Origin: a virus
Length of the DNA: 56,281 nt
Direction: 5' to 3' (one strand)
IMG/VR virus record: IMGVR_UViG_3300042892_000077
Location: 1 to 56,281 of that record
Part shown: piece by piece, positions 26,441-35,008 of the stretch
Numbering within the stretch: the first letter of the stretch is position 1
How the letters are laid out: the number at the start of each line of letters is the position of its first letter
The notes under the pieces: model-generated
What the model was told of the DNA's origin: nothing
The model's input: the letters and a program-made list of their open reading frames with translations, nothing else
The model's database searches: none
Position numbers and translations under genes: made by a program

Positions 26441-26685
26441 TTGCTTTCCCCCTTGCGTACTGGGCTGTAGATCGTGAACGTCTTGGGCTTGAGTGCGATC
26501 AACTCCGCTGTCTTCTTGGTCATGCCGACAGTGCCGTAGTGTGGGTTGTCCACCTGCTCTCGCTCGATGGCCTTGGTCGATGCAATGCTGCGCTTGCGGG
26601 ACGTTTCGTTCTCGTTGCGTGTCTCACCCCGCTTGGCTCTTTCCTCGTCGGTGTACTGCCGCCAGTTGAATGCGTTGACCATCAT
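26437..26685 (-). CDS. Hypothetical basic protein (82 aa)
   Basis: The N-terminal half is highly charged (YTDEERAKRGETRNENETSRKR) and the C-terminal half has HYGTVGMTKKTAELIALKPKTF. It overlaps the stop of the DNA polymerase gene as ATGA. It may be a DNA-binding or polymerase-associated factor, but this is only suggested by charge and position. Confidence 0.6.
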   Translation of the reverse strand: MMVNAFNWRQYTDEERAKRGETRNENETSRKRSIASTKAIEREQVDNPHYGTVGMTKKTAELIALKPKTFTIYSPVRKGESK

Positions 26686-28562
26686 GTATCTCCGTAGTTG
26701 CTTGCCATGCCGGACTCACAGGCCACTGGCAGGGTCGGTGCCCAGACTGGTGGCGTAGACATCACACTCTCAAGAAGTTGCTGTGTCTGTGCGGCTGTGT
26801 CGCTCGCCGCTACGGTGACGATCTCGTCATGCACTTGGAACGTAGTGAGGATGCCGTGCTTACGGGCAGCAGCCATCTGTTCACGGATAACCAAAGCAGC
26901 GAGTGCTTGCACCACGTTCTCTGTCATCTTGCCGCCGTAGATTTTGGTGCGGTTGATCTCGGCCTCAGTACCCGCAGTCACCCGTGCTGTCACTGCCTTG
27001 CGATACGACCGCACATCGGCGATGTAGTCGAACCCGTTGGCCGTCTGCCGCAGCCCGTGGTATTGAATCTTCAACGTGTTGGGCAGTGTTACGCCGGTGT
27101 TGTCGTAGGTCACCTGCTCGTTCAACATACCGCTGCGCCCTTGCACCATGCCTGACAATGCGTGGCCACACGCTGACCACAACCCGACGATGCGGAAGTT
27201 CTTCTGCCGGTACAGACGCACAATCCTCTCGGCCTCGTTGAGGTCGATGATCACGTTCATACCACCCTGTCCGATCTCCAGTGTGCGCCGGAACTTCTCA
27301 GCACCCATGCCGTAGCCTAGTCCCAAGATGCAGGTCTTGCCGACGAAGCGTTCCACCTTGTCAGCCTTGGTAATGGTACGGCCATACACCTCGCTGGCAA
27401 ACTCAGAGTACACATCCCTGTTCTGCCTGAAGGCTTCAAGTAAGTCCTCCTGCTTGGCTAACCACGCCACTACACGGGCCTCAATCTGTGACGAGTCACA
27501 TGCAATGATCATGTGCCCCTCTGGTGCTTTGAGTGCCCTGCGTATGGTGTTGTTGCCACGTGCTGGCAGGTTCTGTAGGTTGAGCTTGTCACCCCCACTG
27601 AAGCGGCCTGTGTGTGCGCCGTAGTAGTTGAGCATGATGGGCAGCGCACCCCGTCCAGCCACCCCGATCAGTGCCTCGGTACGTGTCTGCTCGATGGTCG
27701 ATTTAACTCCCAGCCTTGCTGTCACCACTGCCTGTACACGGTCGTCCGGATGGTCGAGTAGGTCAGTCATACCCTTGTCTGTCTTGGCGAATGCCCACGC
27801 TTGCTTGCCTGTCTTGAGACTGGTCTTCACAGGCGGCTCGACACCCAGCTTCTTGAGGTACTGTGCGAAGATGTCGTTGCTCATCAGCATCTTGGTCAGT
27901 GCTTCACCGGATGCACCTGTCTCATCCAGACTGGAGATCAGCGCAGCCTTGCGTTCGTTTACTTCCACAAGATGTTGCTGCAAGAGTGGCACGTCAAGCT
28001 GGATCACGGGTTCGGTATACATGCGCAGTGTCTGGTCGATCACCAGCAACTCACTGGCAGGGAAGCCTTGCTTGAGTTTGTCGAACAGTTTGCGGGTAAT
28101 CTCCACATCGTTGATGCAGTACTCAGCGTACCGTGCCATCTCATCCGGCGAGAAGTCCTCACGGCGTTTGCCCAGTGCATTGACTACCTCTGTACCCTTG
28201 ACGCCCAGTCCGTAGTACGCAGTCAGCGCAGCCAGTGAACCACCCACAGATACGCTGTGCATTGGTCGAGCCATCGACAGTGTGTCCAGCCACAGCCTCG
28301 GCCTGATACCGAAGTGCCACGACAGGATAGCCCCGTCGAATGCAGTGTGATGGCACAGGATGGCCTTGTTGCTGTAGTCCAGCGAGTTTAGGAACGAGCC
28401 GGGGTTCTCCCCCGTGTACCAGTCTGTTGGGTGGTTGTTGACCTTGACCCCCACACCGATGACTTGGAACTGAGGGCTGCGTATGTACGATTCAGTAGTC
28501 ATCTTGGACAGACTGAACACTGGGTCGTAGTAGGTCTCGAAGTCGATGGTCACAATGTCCAT
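26682..28562 (-). CDS. Family A DNA polymerase with 3'-5' exonuclease (626 aa)
   Basis: The exonuclease domain has motif I IDFETYYD (D7, E9), a motif II-like CHHTAFDGAIL and motif III EYCINDVEIT, all intact. The polymerase domain shows motif A ACDSSQIEARVVAWLA, motif B-like KTCILGLGYGMG and motif C FQVHDEIV (H578-D579). Length is usual for phage enzymes of this family. It would replicate the genome with the primase-helicase encoded downstream. I chose ATG 28562, which overlaps the previous stop (TGATG), over the in-frame GTG at 28565. Confidence 0.97.
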   Translation of the reverse strand: MDIVTIDFETYYDPVFSLSKMTTESYIRSPQFQVIGVGVKVNNHPTDWYTGENPGSFLNSLDYSNKAILCHHTAFDGAILSWHFGIRPRLWLDTLSMARPMHSVSVGGSLAALTAYYGLGVKGTEVVNALGKRREDFSPDEMARYAEYCINDVEITRKLFDKLKQGFPASELLVIDQTLRMYTEPVIQLDVPLLQQHLVEVNERKAALISSLDETGASGEALTKMLMSNDIFAQYLKKLGVEPPVKTSLKTGKQAWAFAKTDKGMTDLLDHPDDRVQAVVTARLGVKSTIEQTRTEALIGVAGRGALPIMLNYYGAHTGRFSGGDKLNLQNLPARGNNTIRRALKAPEGHMIIACDSSQIEARVVAWLAKQEDLLEAFRQNRDVYSEFASEVYGRTITKADKVERFVGKTCILGLGYGMGAEKFRRTLEIGQGGMNVIIDLNEAERIVRLYRQKNFRIVGLWSACGHALSGMVQGRSGMLNEQVTYDNTGVTLPNTLKIQYHGLRQTANGFDYIADVRSYRKAVTARVTAGTEAEINRTKIYGGKMTENVVQALAALVIREQMAAARKHGILTTFQVHDEIVTVAASDTAAQTQQLLESVMSTPPVWAPTLPVACESGMASNYGDT

Positions 28563-28807
28563 CACTCAAGCTCCTCAAGTATCTCAAGAAGTTTCTGCAT
28601 GTAGTGCTTCCCCTTGGCGATCTCCACAGCGGACTCATCCTTGCTACCCATGCGCATCAGATACTTGAGCGCACCTCCACGGTAGTAACCAATGCGTTGC
28701 TCGATGGGCCATGTGTCCACCACATCCCACGGCTGCACGTCCATCTCCTTGTAGTGCGAACCGCCCACCTGCCGGTCGTTGGCACGTGTCGTGTCTAAGT
28801 CTGTCAT
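28562..28807 (-). CDS. DUF3310 protein (81 aa)
   Basis: The DUF3310 signature is clear: VGGSHYKEMDVQPWDVVDTW followed by GYYRGGALKYLMRMGSKD and a closing helix AVEIAKGKHYMQKLLE. Proteins of this family are often annotated as SaV-like nucleotide kinases, but the biochemical role is not settled. It is coupled directly to the polymerase gene. Confidence 0.9.
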   Translation of the reverse strand: MTDLDTTRANDRQVGGSHYKEMDVQPWDVVDTWPIEQRIGYYRGGALKYLMRMGSKDESAVEIAKGKHYMQKLLEILEELE

Positions 28808-28808
28808 C

Positions 28809-29303
28809 TCATGCTCCTGTTAAAGTTAATCTGGGTAGCTTGGTAGCACCCTTGTTGCGTATCTTGTTGGTGGCGTAGGTCAGCGCCCTGTCCATATCGC
28901 CAAGCGTAATCACATCCATCTGTGCATCATGCAACTCCATCATCATGTTCAAGGCGTTGATCTCCGGCCCTGTCGGGACGAACCGATGAATCTCAACAGC
29001 CCTGTACACGATGCGCAGCACTGCCTCACGTCCATCAACAGCGTGTGCTGCGTACTCTTTCCCAAAGCCGATGGCACACAGCGCCTCCACGATGTTGCTC
29101 ATGCTCACCAGCTTGTCGATGTCGTCCTTCACAGCAGCACCCTTGAGTAGTGCTGCCATAGCCTGACTGTTCTTGATCTTGAGGTCGATCAGGTACGAGT
29201 CATGCTTGGCTACAGGGGATATGTTCTCGATGACGTAGCCAAGCGGGTTAACAAACCTCGCTCGTGGTCTGTACTTCTTGGTTGGTTTTTTGTTCTTCGC
29301 CAT
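28809..29303 (-). CDS. Hypothetical protein (164 aa)
   Basis: The N-terminus is very basic (AKNKKPTKKYRPRARFVNP). The rest is predicted largely helical, with LVSMSNIVEALCAIGFGKEYAAHAVDGREAVLRIVYRA. ATG 29303 is chosen for its GGAG site rather than the upstream in-frame start at 29342. Its 5' end overlaps the 3' end of the next upstream gene by 56 bp. The family is unknown; nucleic-acid binding is possible from the basic start. Confidence 0.65.
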   Translation of the reverse strand: MAKNKKPTKKYRPRARFVNPLGYVIENISPVAKHDSYLIDLKIKNSQAMAALLKGAAVKDDIDKLVSMSNIVEALCAIGFGKEYAAHAVDGREAVLRIVYRAVEIHRFVPTGPEINALNMMMELHDAQMDVITLGDMDRALTYATNKIRNKGATKLPRLTLTGA

Positions 29304-30114
29304 ACTGATCTCCGAATACACCAAATCTTTTACGTAGCTCAATGCTCAACTTGTTGCACACAGCATCAACAGTGTCAACGACATGCGCCTTGGTTGGCCG
29401 CTCACCACGCCACCAGTTAACGTGTGATGATTTCACAAAGCCATCGAGTAGCACATCAGTGTATTCCCCATCGCGGATACACCTGTACAGGTAGTCAACC
29501 CACTTGGGGTTTACCCAGTCAGGCTTGTTCAGCATGAACGCACTACGCCCTCCGCGTTTTATCTCATCGTGCGACCTCTCACACAGCGTGTCCAGCACAC
29601 CGAGCTTGGCTCTGACTGCGATACCCCGCTTGAACTTACGCAGTGCCCGTAGCCACTGAAGATTGCGCTCACTGTCCGTTGAGTCAGTGAGTCTGGGTCT
29701 AGCGTTGATGCAGCAACCACGGGTCAGGTCGAACGCAACACCAGCGAACAACTCCTGCCCTGTCTTGTCCCATCGCTCCTTCACGTAGTACTGATACCGC
29801 AGTTGTCCTGACGGGTCATCGCGGTGGTACAAAAGCTCGAACGTGGACGTACCCTTACTGCGCCACAGGATGGGCAACACCCTGCTCAGGGAGCTACTCA
29901 TAGTGCGGGAGATGGTAGCCCCCTGCAACGGCGAGATGAGAAACGTCAGTACGTTGTCAGATGTCAGTGATGCGAACGTAACGTGGTCGTACATGAAGTA
30001 GAACGTGTCATCCTTCTTGATCATGGTTGCCCATGACCTCAGCTTCTTGAGCGTAGACTTACGCATGAAGCGCACTGCCGATGCGTAGTCGGTGATGAGT
30101 GGGCTGTAGTCCAC
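29248..30114 (-). CDS. Hypothetical protein (288 aa)
   Basis: A mixed alpha/beta protein with several aromatic strands (FYFMYDHVTFASLTSDNVLTF, FELLYHRDD) and a basic C-terminal third. No motif I can assign. No ATG fits the 5' end closely. GTG 30114, 1 bp after the upstream stop and preceded by GGGG, is the best start. The alternatives are TTG 30162 and ATG 30066. It belongs to the string of co-transcribed accessory genes. Confidence 0.65.
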   Translation of the reverse strand: MDYSPLITDYASAVRFMRKSTLKKLRSWATMIKKDDTFYFMYDHVTFASLTSDNVLTFLISPLQGATISRTMSSSLSRVLPILWRSKGTSTFELLYHRDDPSGQLRYQYYVKERWDKTGQELFAGVAFDLTRGCCINARPRLTDSTDSERNLQWLRALRKFKRGIAVRAKLGVLDTLCERSHDEIKRGGRSAFMLNKPDWVNPKWVDYLYRCIRDGEYTDVLLDGFVKSSHVNWWRGERPTKAHVVDTVDAVCNKLSIELRKRFGVFGDQYGEEQKTNQEVQTTSEVC

Positions 30115-30115
30115 G

Positions 30116-30742
30116 TCAGAACCCCATCTTGTTGGCTGCTGCCATCGCAGTGATACGGTCAAGGTCGATGGTAAGCACGGGTGCTACCTTTTCTCTGGAT
30201 ACAATGAGTCGGTGTGTATCCTTGACGTTATCAGGTATCAAGTCCCACAGTGGAGGCCATGCCTTGAGTGCCGGTGCAAGGGTAGAGTAGGTCGTGATGA
30301 CAGTCTTCACTGCGGATACGAACTCGTCACGCCTTGCCTCTGCTGCCTTGATACGCTCGTTGTACGCCACCAGTTGGGCATGGTAGTCATCCCACATTGA
30401 GGGATGGTTGAGGACAATCTCGTCACCATAGGAGCCGTTGTACTGCGCACCGTACGACGAATCGAATGACACGGGGAACGGCATCAGCTTACTCAACATG
30501 AAGGTGAAGTTGCAACGCAGTCCATTGACCTTGGCGACAATTATCTTGTCACGCATCTTGAAGAACTGCACAGGAAGTTTCTGCATGTCGGCCAGATGGG
30601 GGCCGAGGGTTTGTGCATAGATGTAGTCACCCCACCCTGTAGGCTCACTGTTCTTGGCTGCTTCGATCTTGTCTACAAACTTCTTGGACGCTATGTTGAG
30701 AATCTGCGTCTTCAGCGCATCGCTAAATCGTACTGTTGCCAT
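30116..30742 (-). CDS. Hypothetical protein, possibly Nmad5-like (208 aa)
   Basis: The N-terminal half contains KMRDKIIVAKVNG and a strand-rich region. The C-terminal half has a long charged helix and the motif ALKAWPPLWDLIPDNVKDTH. This last motif reminds me of the Nmad5 domain (putative nucleotide-modification-associated) of phage proteins, but I cannot confirm it. It is preceded by a short membrane protein gene and followed by the 288-aa gene without a gap. Confidence 0.65.
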   Translation of the reverse strand: MATVRFSDALKTQILNIASKKFVDKIEAAKNSEPTGWGDYIYAQTLGPHLADMQKLPVQFFKMRDKIIVAKVNGLRCNFTFMLSKLMPFPVSFDSSYGAQYNGSYGDEIVLNHPSMWDDYHAQLVAYNERIKAAEARRDEFVSAVKTVITTYSTLAPALKAWPPLWDLIPDNVKDTHRLIVSREKVAPVLTIDLDRITAMAAANKMGF

Positions 30743-30743
30743 G

Positions 30744-30983
30744 TTAATTTATCCCTTCAAAACCTGAATTAGAAATAGAACCCGTCTTCCCTTTGTGTGT
30801 GATGTACATCCTGCCGTGCTTGATCTCCACCGTGGTAGTACCACGTGCCACGTCTTCAATGCACATCACCATCAGTGCCAGTGCGACACCTCGTTTCTTC
30901 AGCAGATGCTGCTGGTACATGATGTACCCTGCCATCGCTGCATACACAGCCAGTGCCAGTAGCTCAGTCTCTGTGATCGTCAT
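30744..30983 (-). CDS. Small membrane protein (79 aa)
   Basis: One membrane segment lies near the N-terminus (LLALAVYAAMAGYIMYQQHLL, about residues 7-27), followed by a soluble part ending in HGRMYITHKGKTGSISNSGF. ATG 30983 is chosen over the TTG at 30995. The 5' end overlaps the next gene by 20 bp. The role is unknown; an envelope-located early protein such as a superinfection or host-takeover factor is possible. Confidence 0.55.
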   Translation of the reverse strand: MTITETELLALAVYAAMAGYIMYQQHLLKKRGVALALMVMCIEDVARGTTTVEIKHGRMYITHKGKTGSISNSGFEGIN

Positions 30984-31245
30984 GCCGTATTCCAATCCTA
31001 TGTTTAATGCACATCACTCGTGTCATCTCCGTTATCGTCTTAAACTTCTGCCATGACCCACCCGGTAGCCGAGCAGCAAACTGATGGGTGTGGACGTGGG
31101 TATCAAACCGCTTCACCATCTCGAATGCGTCATACCCCCTGTAGTAGATGGTGATGTCCCACTCGTCGCCCAACATCGTGTGCTGCGCCTTTGCTCGACT
31201 CCGAGTAGTTACCCCCACCTTGTAACCATCAGGCAGGGGCAGCAT
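30964..31245 (-). CDS. Hypothetical protein (93 aa)
   Basis: A beta-rich small protein (LPDGYKVGVTTRSRAKAQHTMLGDEWDITIYYRGYDAFEMVKRFDTHVHTHQ... in part) with a basic His-rich end. It starts at ATG 31245, which overlaps the stop of the zincin-VWA gene (TGATG), so it is translationally coupled to it. No family is recognised. Confidence 0.6.
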   Translation of the reverse strand: MLPLPDGYKVGVTTRSRAKAQHTMLGDEWDITIYYRGYDAFEMVKRFDTHVHTHQFAARLPGGSWQKFKTITEMTRVMCIKHRIGIRHDDHRD

Positions 31246-32405
31246 CACATCTCCACCACTTCGCCGAACGGCGCAGTACCGGGGTCTGTCGTAACCCACA
31301 GCACAGGACAGTCAGGTGCATCGCCGAAACTGTTGCAGCACAGGTCAGTCAGGAACACCACAGCAACTGGCTCGATGTTGAGTTCAGCGATCTTGGCAAA
31401 CACCGGAGCAAAGTCTGTACCACCACCGCCGTGTGGCTTGATGTCCAGCGCATCGTCTGGGCCGTAGTCCTCAACGTGGCTGACCTCAGAGTCAAAGTAC
31501 AGCACGTGTACACGTGTCGGTAGCAGGTCTTCCTTGAACGTCGTGATCTCCGCTGCAAACTGGTTGATCACCTCGCTGGTGATGGAGCCGGAGCAATCCA
31601 CTGCGTATACAACCTCGCCCATCTGCTCACCGCTGGAGCTTGGCAGGTACAGGTTCTGTGCAATGAAGCGGCGGTTAGGCCGTGCCCAAGACCGAGTGTC
31701 AGCCTTGCACTTCTGGAGGAATCGCTGCATCACTTCACGCCAGTTAACCTTGGGGTGCAACACCTCGTCAACCAGTCGCTGCATGTTGGCAGACAACTTG
31801 CCCATCATCTTGGCAGCTTGCGCAGCCTGAGCAACCTTGACCTTCCACTCAGCCTGTGTCTGAGCCTGTTCAGCAGGGCCACCGGAGCCGTCCTCGCAGT
31901 TGTCCAGTGGGTCACCCTCACCGCCGTACTCACCGCTGTCGTCCTCTTGTGGCAGGATGTTGTAGATACCATCCGAAGTACCGTTGCCAGCGTTGTAGAT
32001 TTGCGGGTTCATCAGCCCCTGCTTGGGCATCTTGCCGATGTTGTCGTTGACCAGTAGCTGGTTGATCACGTAGTCAGCGGCCTTGTTCCAGCGCCGAGCC
32101 TGTCGCTCACCACGTCTGAAGTTGTGCTCCAGCATGGGGTGCATACACTCATGGGCCACAAGGAACTTAAGCTCCTCGTCTGTCAACGTGCCAATGAAGT
32201 CGGGGTTGAACACCACCCGCTTGCCGTTGGTTGCAGCAGTGGGTACTGCACGGTCAAGCAGGAACGGCATACCGAGGGCGATAGTACCGATGAACGGATG
32301 CTCAAGAATCAGGGCAGTCTTGGCTTTCGCCAGTCTGATCTTGAGCTTGGCTTCCTCAGCCGGAGTAAGGGGCTGAACTTCAGCCGGAGCAGTAGCAACA
32401 GACAT
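31245..32405 (-). CDS. Zincin plus VWA-like protein, DUF2201 type (386 aa)
   Basis: The N-terminal half carries a metallopeptidase-like motif H85-E86-C-M-H89-P-M-L-E-H94. The middle is acidic and Gly-rich (about residues 155-180). The C-terminal half is a von Willebrand A-type domain with MIDAS DCSGS (D270-S274) and a later GGGGTDFAPVF (conserved Thr/Asp). This is the VWA-like metallopeptidase (DUF2201) arrangement, which normally works with a MoxR-type AAA+ ATPase. Such an ATPase is encoded three genes upstream at 33688-34674. The pair is expected to remodel or cleave a protein target in a magnesium- and ATP-dependent way. The target is unknown. Confidence 0.88.
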   Translation of the reverse strand: MSVATAPAEVQPLTPAEEAKLKIRLAKAKTALILEHPFIGTIALGMPFLLDRAVPTAATNGKRVVFNPDFIGTLTDEELKFLVAHECMHPMLEHNFRRGERQARRWNKAADYVINQLLVNDNIGKMPKQGLMNPQIYNAGNGTSDGIYNILPQEDDSGEYGGEGDPLDNCEDGSGGPAEQAQTQAEWKVKVAQAAQAAKMMGKLSANMQRLVDEVLHPKVNWREVMQRFLQKCKADTRSWARPNRRFIAQNLYLPSSSGEQMGEVVYAVDCSGSITSEVINQFAAEITTFKEDLLPTRVHVLYFDSEVSHVEDYGPDDALDIKPHGGGGTDFAPVFAKIAELNIEPVAVVFLTDLCCNSFGDAPDCPVLWVTTDPGTAPFGEVVEM

Positions 32406-32413
32406 GTAATCTC

Positions 32414-32776
32414 CTAGTTAAGACGAACGATTTCAACGAACTTGCCAGTGTGGTCAATCGTTGTGATGGAAGCACCAGTACCCCAGTGTTTGTTGCACCA
32501 CGCTGCCATCGAACCCCGCAGGTTCTCAGGTTTGAACTCAGCGAACGGAACCTTGGCAGCACCACCGGGTGGCATGTCCTTGAGGTACGGTATGAAGTGC
32601 TTGGTCAGCGACCCTACTGGATGCAGACTCGCAGCCCTTGTCCGCAGCTTGGCAGGAGGCAGCACTTGCAAGGTGCCGTACTCAGTACCATCAGGCAGGA
32701 TGATCTTGTACTGGGCCTTGAGACCAGTCAGTGTATTAATGGCCCTGTCGAAGGCGATTTGTTGGATAGTCAGCAT
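32414..32776 (-). CDS. Hypothetical protein between DUF3150-like and VWA genes (120 aa)
   Basis: A basic protein with YKIILPDGTEYGTLQV near the N-terminus and a C-terminal region with NLRGSMAAWCNKHWG. It lies between the DUF3150-like and zincin-VWA genes, 1 and 8 bp from them, and so is probably part of the same module. The family is unknown; it could be a substrate adaptor or target of the ATPase. GGGAG site upstream. Confidence 0.6.
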   Translation of the reverse strand: MLTIQQIAFDRAINTLTGLKAQYKIILPDGTEYGTLQVLPPAKLRTRAASLHPVGSLTKHFIPYLKDMPPGGAAKVPFAEFKPENLRGSMAAWCNKHWGTGASITTIDHTGKFVEIVRLN

Positions 32777-32777
32777 G

Positions 32778-33626
32778 TTATTTAGCTCCCATGAAGACGC
32801 TCATTGCGTCCATAATTTTCTTAGCTTCTGCTGCCGTATCACGGCGCAGGTCGGGGTCGTTACGCAGGGCGTCAGGATGCTTGATCAGTGACGCTTCAAC
32901 CTGTTGACGCATGGCCTCAAGGTTAGGGTCATCACTGAAGTTCAGCCTTGGTAGCAGGGCACAGATTTCACGAGTGTTCTCCAGCATGGAGTCACGGAAG
33001 ATCGCCTTGGGGTCAGCCAGCTTCTCAGCCATGTGCTTCACCCTGTCGTACAGCCGAGTCCACACCTCGCTCATGGCCTTGCCTTGTGCATCGGCAACAC
33101 GCTTCTCAACATCTTGTTGGATGCGGAGCAACTCTGCTGATGCGATGCTTACACGGAAGTCCGCAGACGGAACAGGGAACACGGCCATGTCCATGCTGAA
33201 CTTGTCAGAGACCTGCCACCGCAGTGGATAGTCCGACTCGTTGTACAGGTTGCCGAGTACCCGCTGGGCAGCGAGTTTGAGACTGTCGTAGTTGTCAACG
33301 AAGGTCTGCACCAGTGACTCCCACTCGCCCTTCTCCTTGCGGAAGTCGGACATGAAGTTGAGGTAGTTGCTGGTGGGCAGCATCATCGTGCCATCCATAC
33401 CCCACGGCAGTGTGTTGTCGTAGTACTTCTGCCGAATCAGTGTCGCTTTCTTGTGGACATGATCAAGCAGATCGTTCATTGGCAACAGCGACTTGTTGTA
33501 CCGGCCAGCACCCATCGTGGTGTTGTTGGCATCGGCCACCTGCCGTGTGGCAGTCTTGTCGTACTTACGGGCTGTCCACTGGCTGATGTTCAACTGAACA
33601 AGCAGGGCTCTATCGTTTAGATTCAT
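32778..33626 (-). CDS. DUF3150-like protein (282 aa)
   Basis: The start MNLNDRALLVQLNISQWTARKYD and the long helical body (RIQQDVEKRVADAQGKAMSEVWTRLYDR) resemble the DUF3150 family. That family is often found with MoxR/CobS-like ATPases and VWA proteins in phages, plasmids and ICEs. Its molecular role is unknown. The gene follows the ATPase after 61 bp and precedes the 120-aa gene by 1 bp. A strong AGAGGAGA site is present. Confidence 0.7.
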   Translation of the reverse strand: MNLNDRALLVQLNISQWTARKYDKTATRQVADANNTTMGAGRYNKSLLPMNDLLDHVHKKATLIRQKYYDNTLPWGMDGTMMLPTSNYLNFMSDFRKEKGEWESLVQTFVDNYDSLKLAAQRVLGNLYNESDYPLRWQVSDKFSMDMAVFPVPSADFRVSIASAELLRIQQDVEKRVADAQGKAMSEVWTRLYDRVKHMAEKLADPKAIFRDSMLENTREICALLPRLNFSDDPNLEAMRQQVEASLIKHPDALRNDPDLRRDTAAEAKKIMDAMSVFMGAK

Positions 33627-33687
33627 AGGATTCTCCTCTATACAGGTTGGTAGGTGTTAAGCACAGTAGATTACTAATAACCATCGC

Positions 33688-34674
33688 TCAAAACAGCACA
33701 TCTTGGTGGGCAATCGACCACTTGGTGAACGCTTGTGTGTTGGCAAGGTCGGGGTTACGCCGTGCTGCTTGGCTGATGGTCAACACGCTGAACTCTGGTG
33801 GCATACGCTCGGCGTAGGTACAGACCCTCTCGAAGTTGCCGTCCGTAGCTCGCTGTGCAATAGCACCAGACAGGGCATACAGAGTCGCAGGGTCAGAGGG
33901 CACATCACCAGCAGTGGGGTTCAGCAGGATAGCGTCAGGGTTGGGCAGCTTGCGGAAGATACGCAGGAACCCAACGAACTCAGCAGCAGCACCCTCACCG
34001 ACAGCACCCTTGAACGACTCGTACTCAGCCTCTGGTGGCACAGTACCAAGCACATCGGACACACCCTCAACCCATGATCGAGGTGTAGGGTTCTGGTCAC
34101 GCTGTGGGTCAGAGTCATGCAGCAGGTTGGGACGAAAGCGAATGAACGAGATTATCTCTGGCTTTACATCGTTGTCAATAGCCCAGCTTGTAAAGTCATC
34201 GAGGTGGGTCTCCAACTCGTACACAGTCTCTCGGTTACGCAGATGGGACAGCACACGGTTAGCACCAGCCCTGTCGGACTGCCTGTTGCCAGTGGACACT
34301 ACCTGCCATCCATCGGGCATCGACACACCGTGCAGATTACGGGCTTGGCAGATGTTTGCCAGCACCTTTTGAAGGTCACCGTTGGCTTGGTTGCGGTCGT
34401 CAAACAGCAGGATGCCACGCTCTGGGGCTTTGCCCTTGACAGGGAACCAGTCTGGCAGTCGGTACTTCAGACCGCCGTCACCATCGGGGAACAGGATACC
34501 GAAGTCCTCGACCAGCATGGTCGGCATGTGCCGTTCGATGCAGGGTACATCAAGCTCCTTGGCAACTTCATGTACGATGGTTGTCTTACCACCACCGGGA
34601 GCACCCTCGATGCAGATGGTACGCTGGATGGGGAACAGGGACTTGATAGTGTCCTTGAGAAGTGTAGCTCGCAT
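33688..34674 (-). CDS. MoxR-type AAA+ ATPase (328 aa)
   Basis: Walker A GAPGGGKT is at residues 24-31. Walker B GILLFDDRNQA is at about residues 87-97, where MoxR proteins usually read LLFDE(L/I)N(R/K)A, so the usual Glu is replaced by Asp (D93). Sensor 1 follows as VVSTGNRQ, and the arginine-rich region is SHLRNRE. The C-terminal helical lid is typical. The protein would power remodelling of a target together with the zincin-VWA protein. The gene heads a cluster of four genes. Its ATG has an AAAGGAAT site, and a 54-aa gene precedes it by 2 bp. Confidence 0.9.
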   Translation of the reverse strand: MRATLLKDTIKSLFPIQRTICIEGAPGGGKTTIVHEVAKELDVPCIERHMPTMLVEDFGILFPDGDGGLKYRLPDWFPVKGKAPERGILLFDDRNQANGDLQKVLANICQARNLHGVSMPDGWQVVSTGNRQSDRAGANRVLSHLRNRETVYELETHLDDFTSWAIDNDVKPEIISFIRFRPNLLHDSDPQRDQNPTPRSWVEGVSDVLGTVPPEAEYESFKGAVGEGAAAEFVGFLRIFRKLPNPDAILLNPTAGDVPSDPATLYALSGAIAQRATDGNFERVCTYAERMPPEFSVLTISQAARRNPDLANTQAFTKWSIAHQDVLF

Positions 34675-34676
34675 GA

Positions 34677-34841
34677 TCAGATTCCTTTGAAAAGTTTATG
34701 GTCGGGGCCAGTGGATACCACCTGCCCATCCTGTCGTGAACCCTTGGCATCTTGCTTGTTGCCAAAGTACATGACCTCGCCGTGGATGTCCTTGACCACA
34801 TCTCCGCGTTTACCGTGCCGCAGCACAAACAGTCGCTTCAT
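34677..34841 (-). CDS. Hypothetical small protein (54 aa)
   Basis: The sequence runs MKRLFVLRHGKRGDVVKDIHG...VMYFGNKQDAKGSRQD and ends PDHKLFKGI. An excellent AAGGAGAG site precedes the ATG, which overlaps the stop of the gene before it (ATGA). It ends 2 bp before the MoxR ATPase start. It is basic and probably folds as a small beta-alpha domain. The family is unknown. Confidence 0.7.
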   Translation of the reverse strand: MKRLFVLRHGKRGDVVKDIHGEVMYFGNKQDAKGSRQDGQVVSTGPDHKLFKGI

Positions 34842-35008
34842 TTGCTCTCTCCTTGGTTGATGTAATGTTCGATGCGCCAGAGCTTTTCCTGCATACCCTC
34901 CAACTCAGTTATGGTGAGTGTCTCCCCCTGTATAGCGGACTGCACCCTATTGAGCAGCGCCTCGATGTACCCCTCGGTCACGCCCTTGGATATGGTTATC
35001 TTGCTCAT
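34838..35008 (-). CDS. Hypothetical helical small protein (56 aa)
   Basis: MSKITISKGVTEGYIEALLNRVQSAIQ begins a mostly helical, acidic protein ending in LEGMQEKLWRIEHYINQGES. It starts at ATG 35008 (AGGAGAT site) rather than the far upstream in-frame start at 35179, which would overlap another gene. The stop overlaps the next start as ATGA. The function is unknown. Confidence 0.65.
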   Translation of the reverse strand: MSKITISKGVTEGYIEALLNRVQSAIQGETLTITELEGMQEKLWRIEHYINQGESK

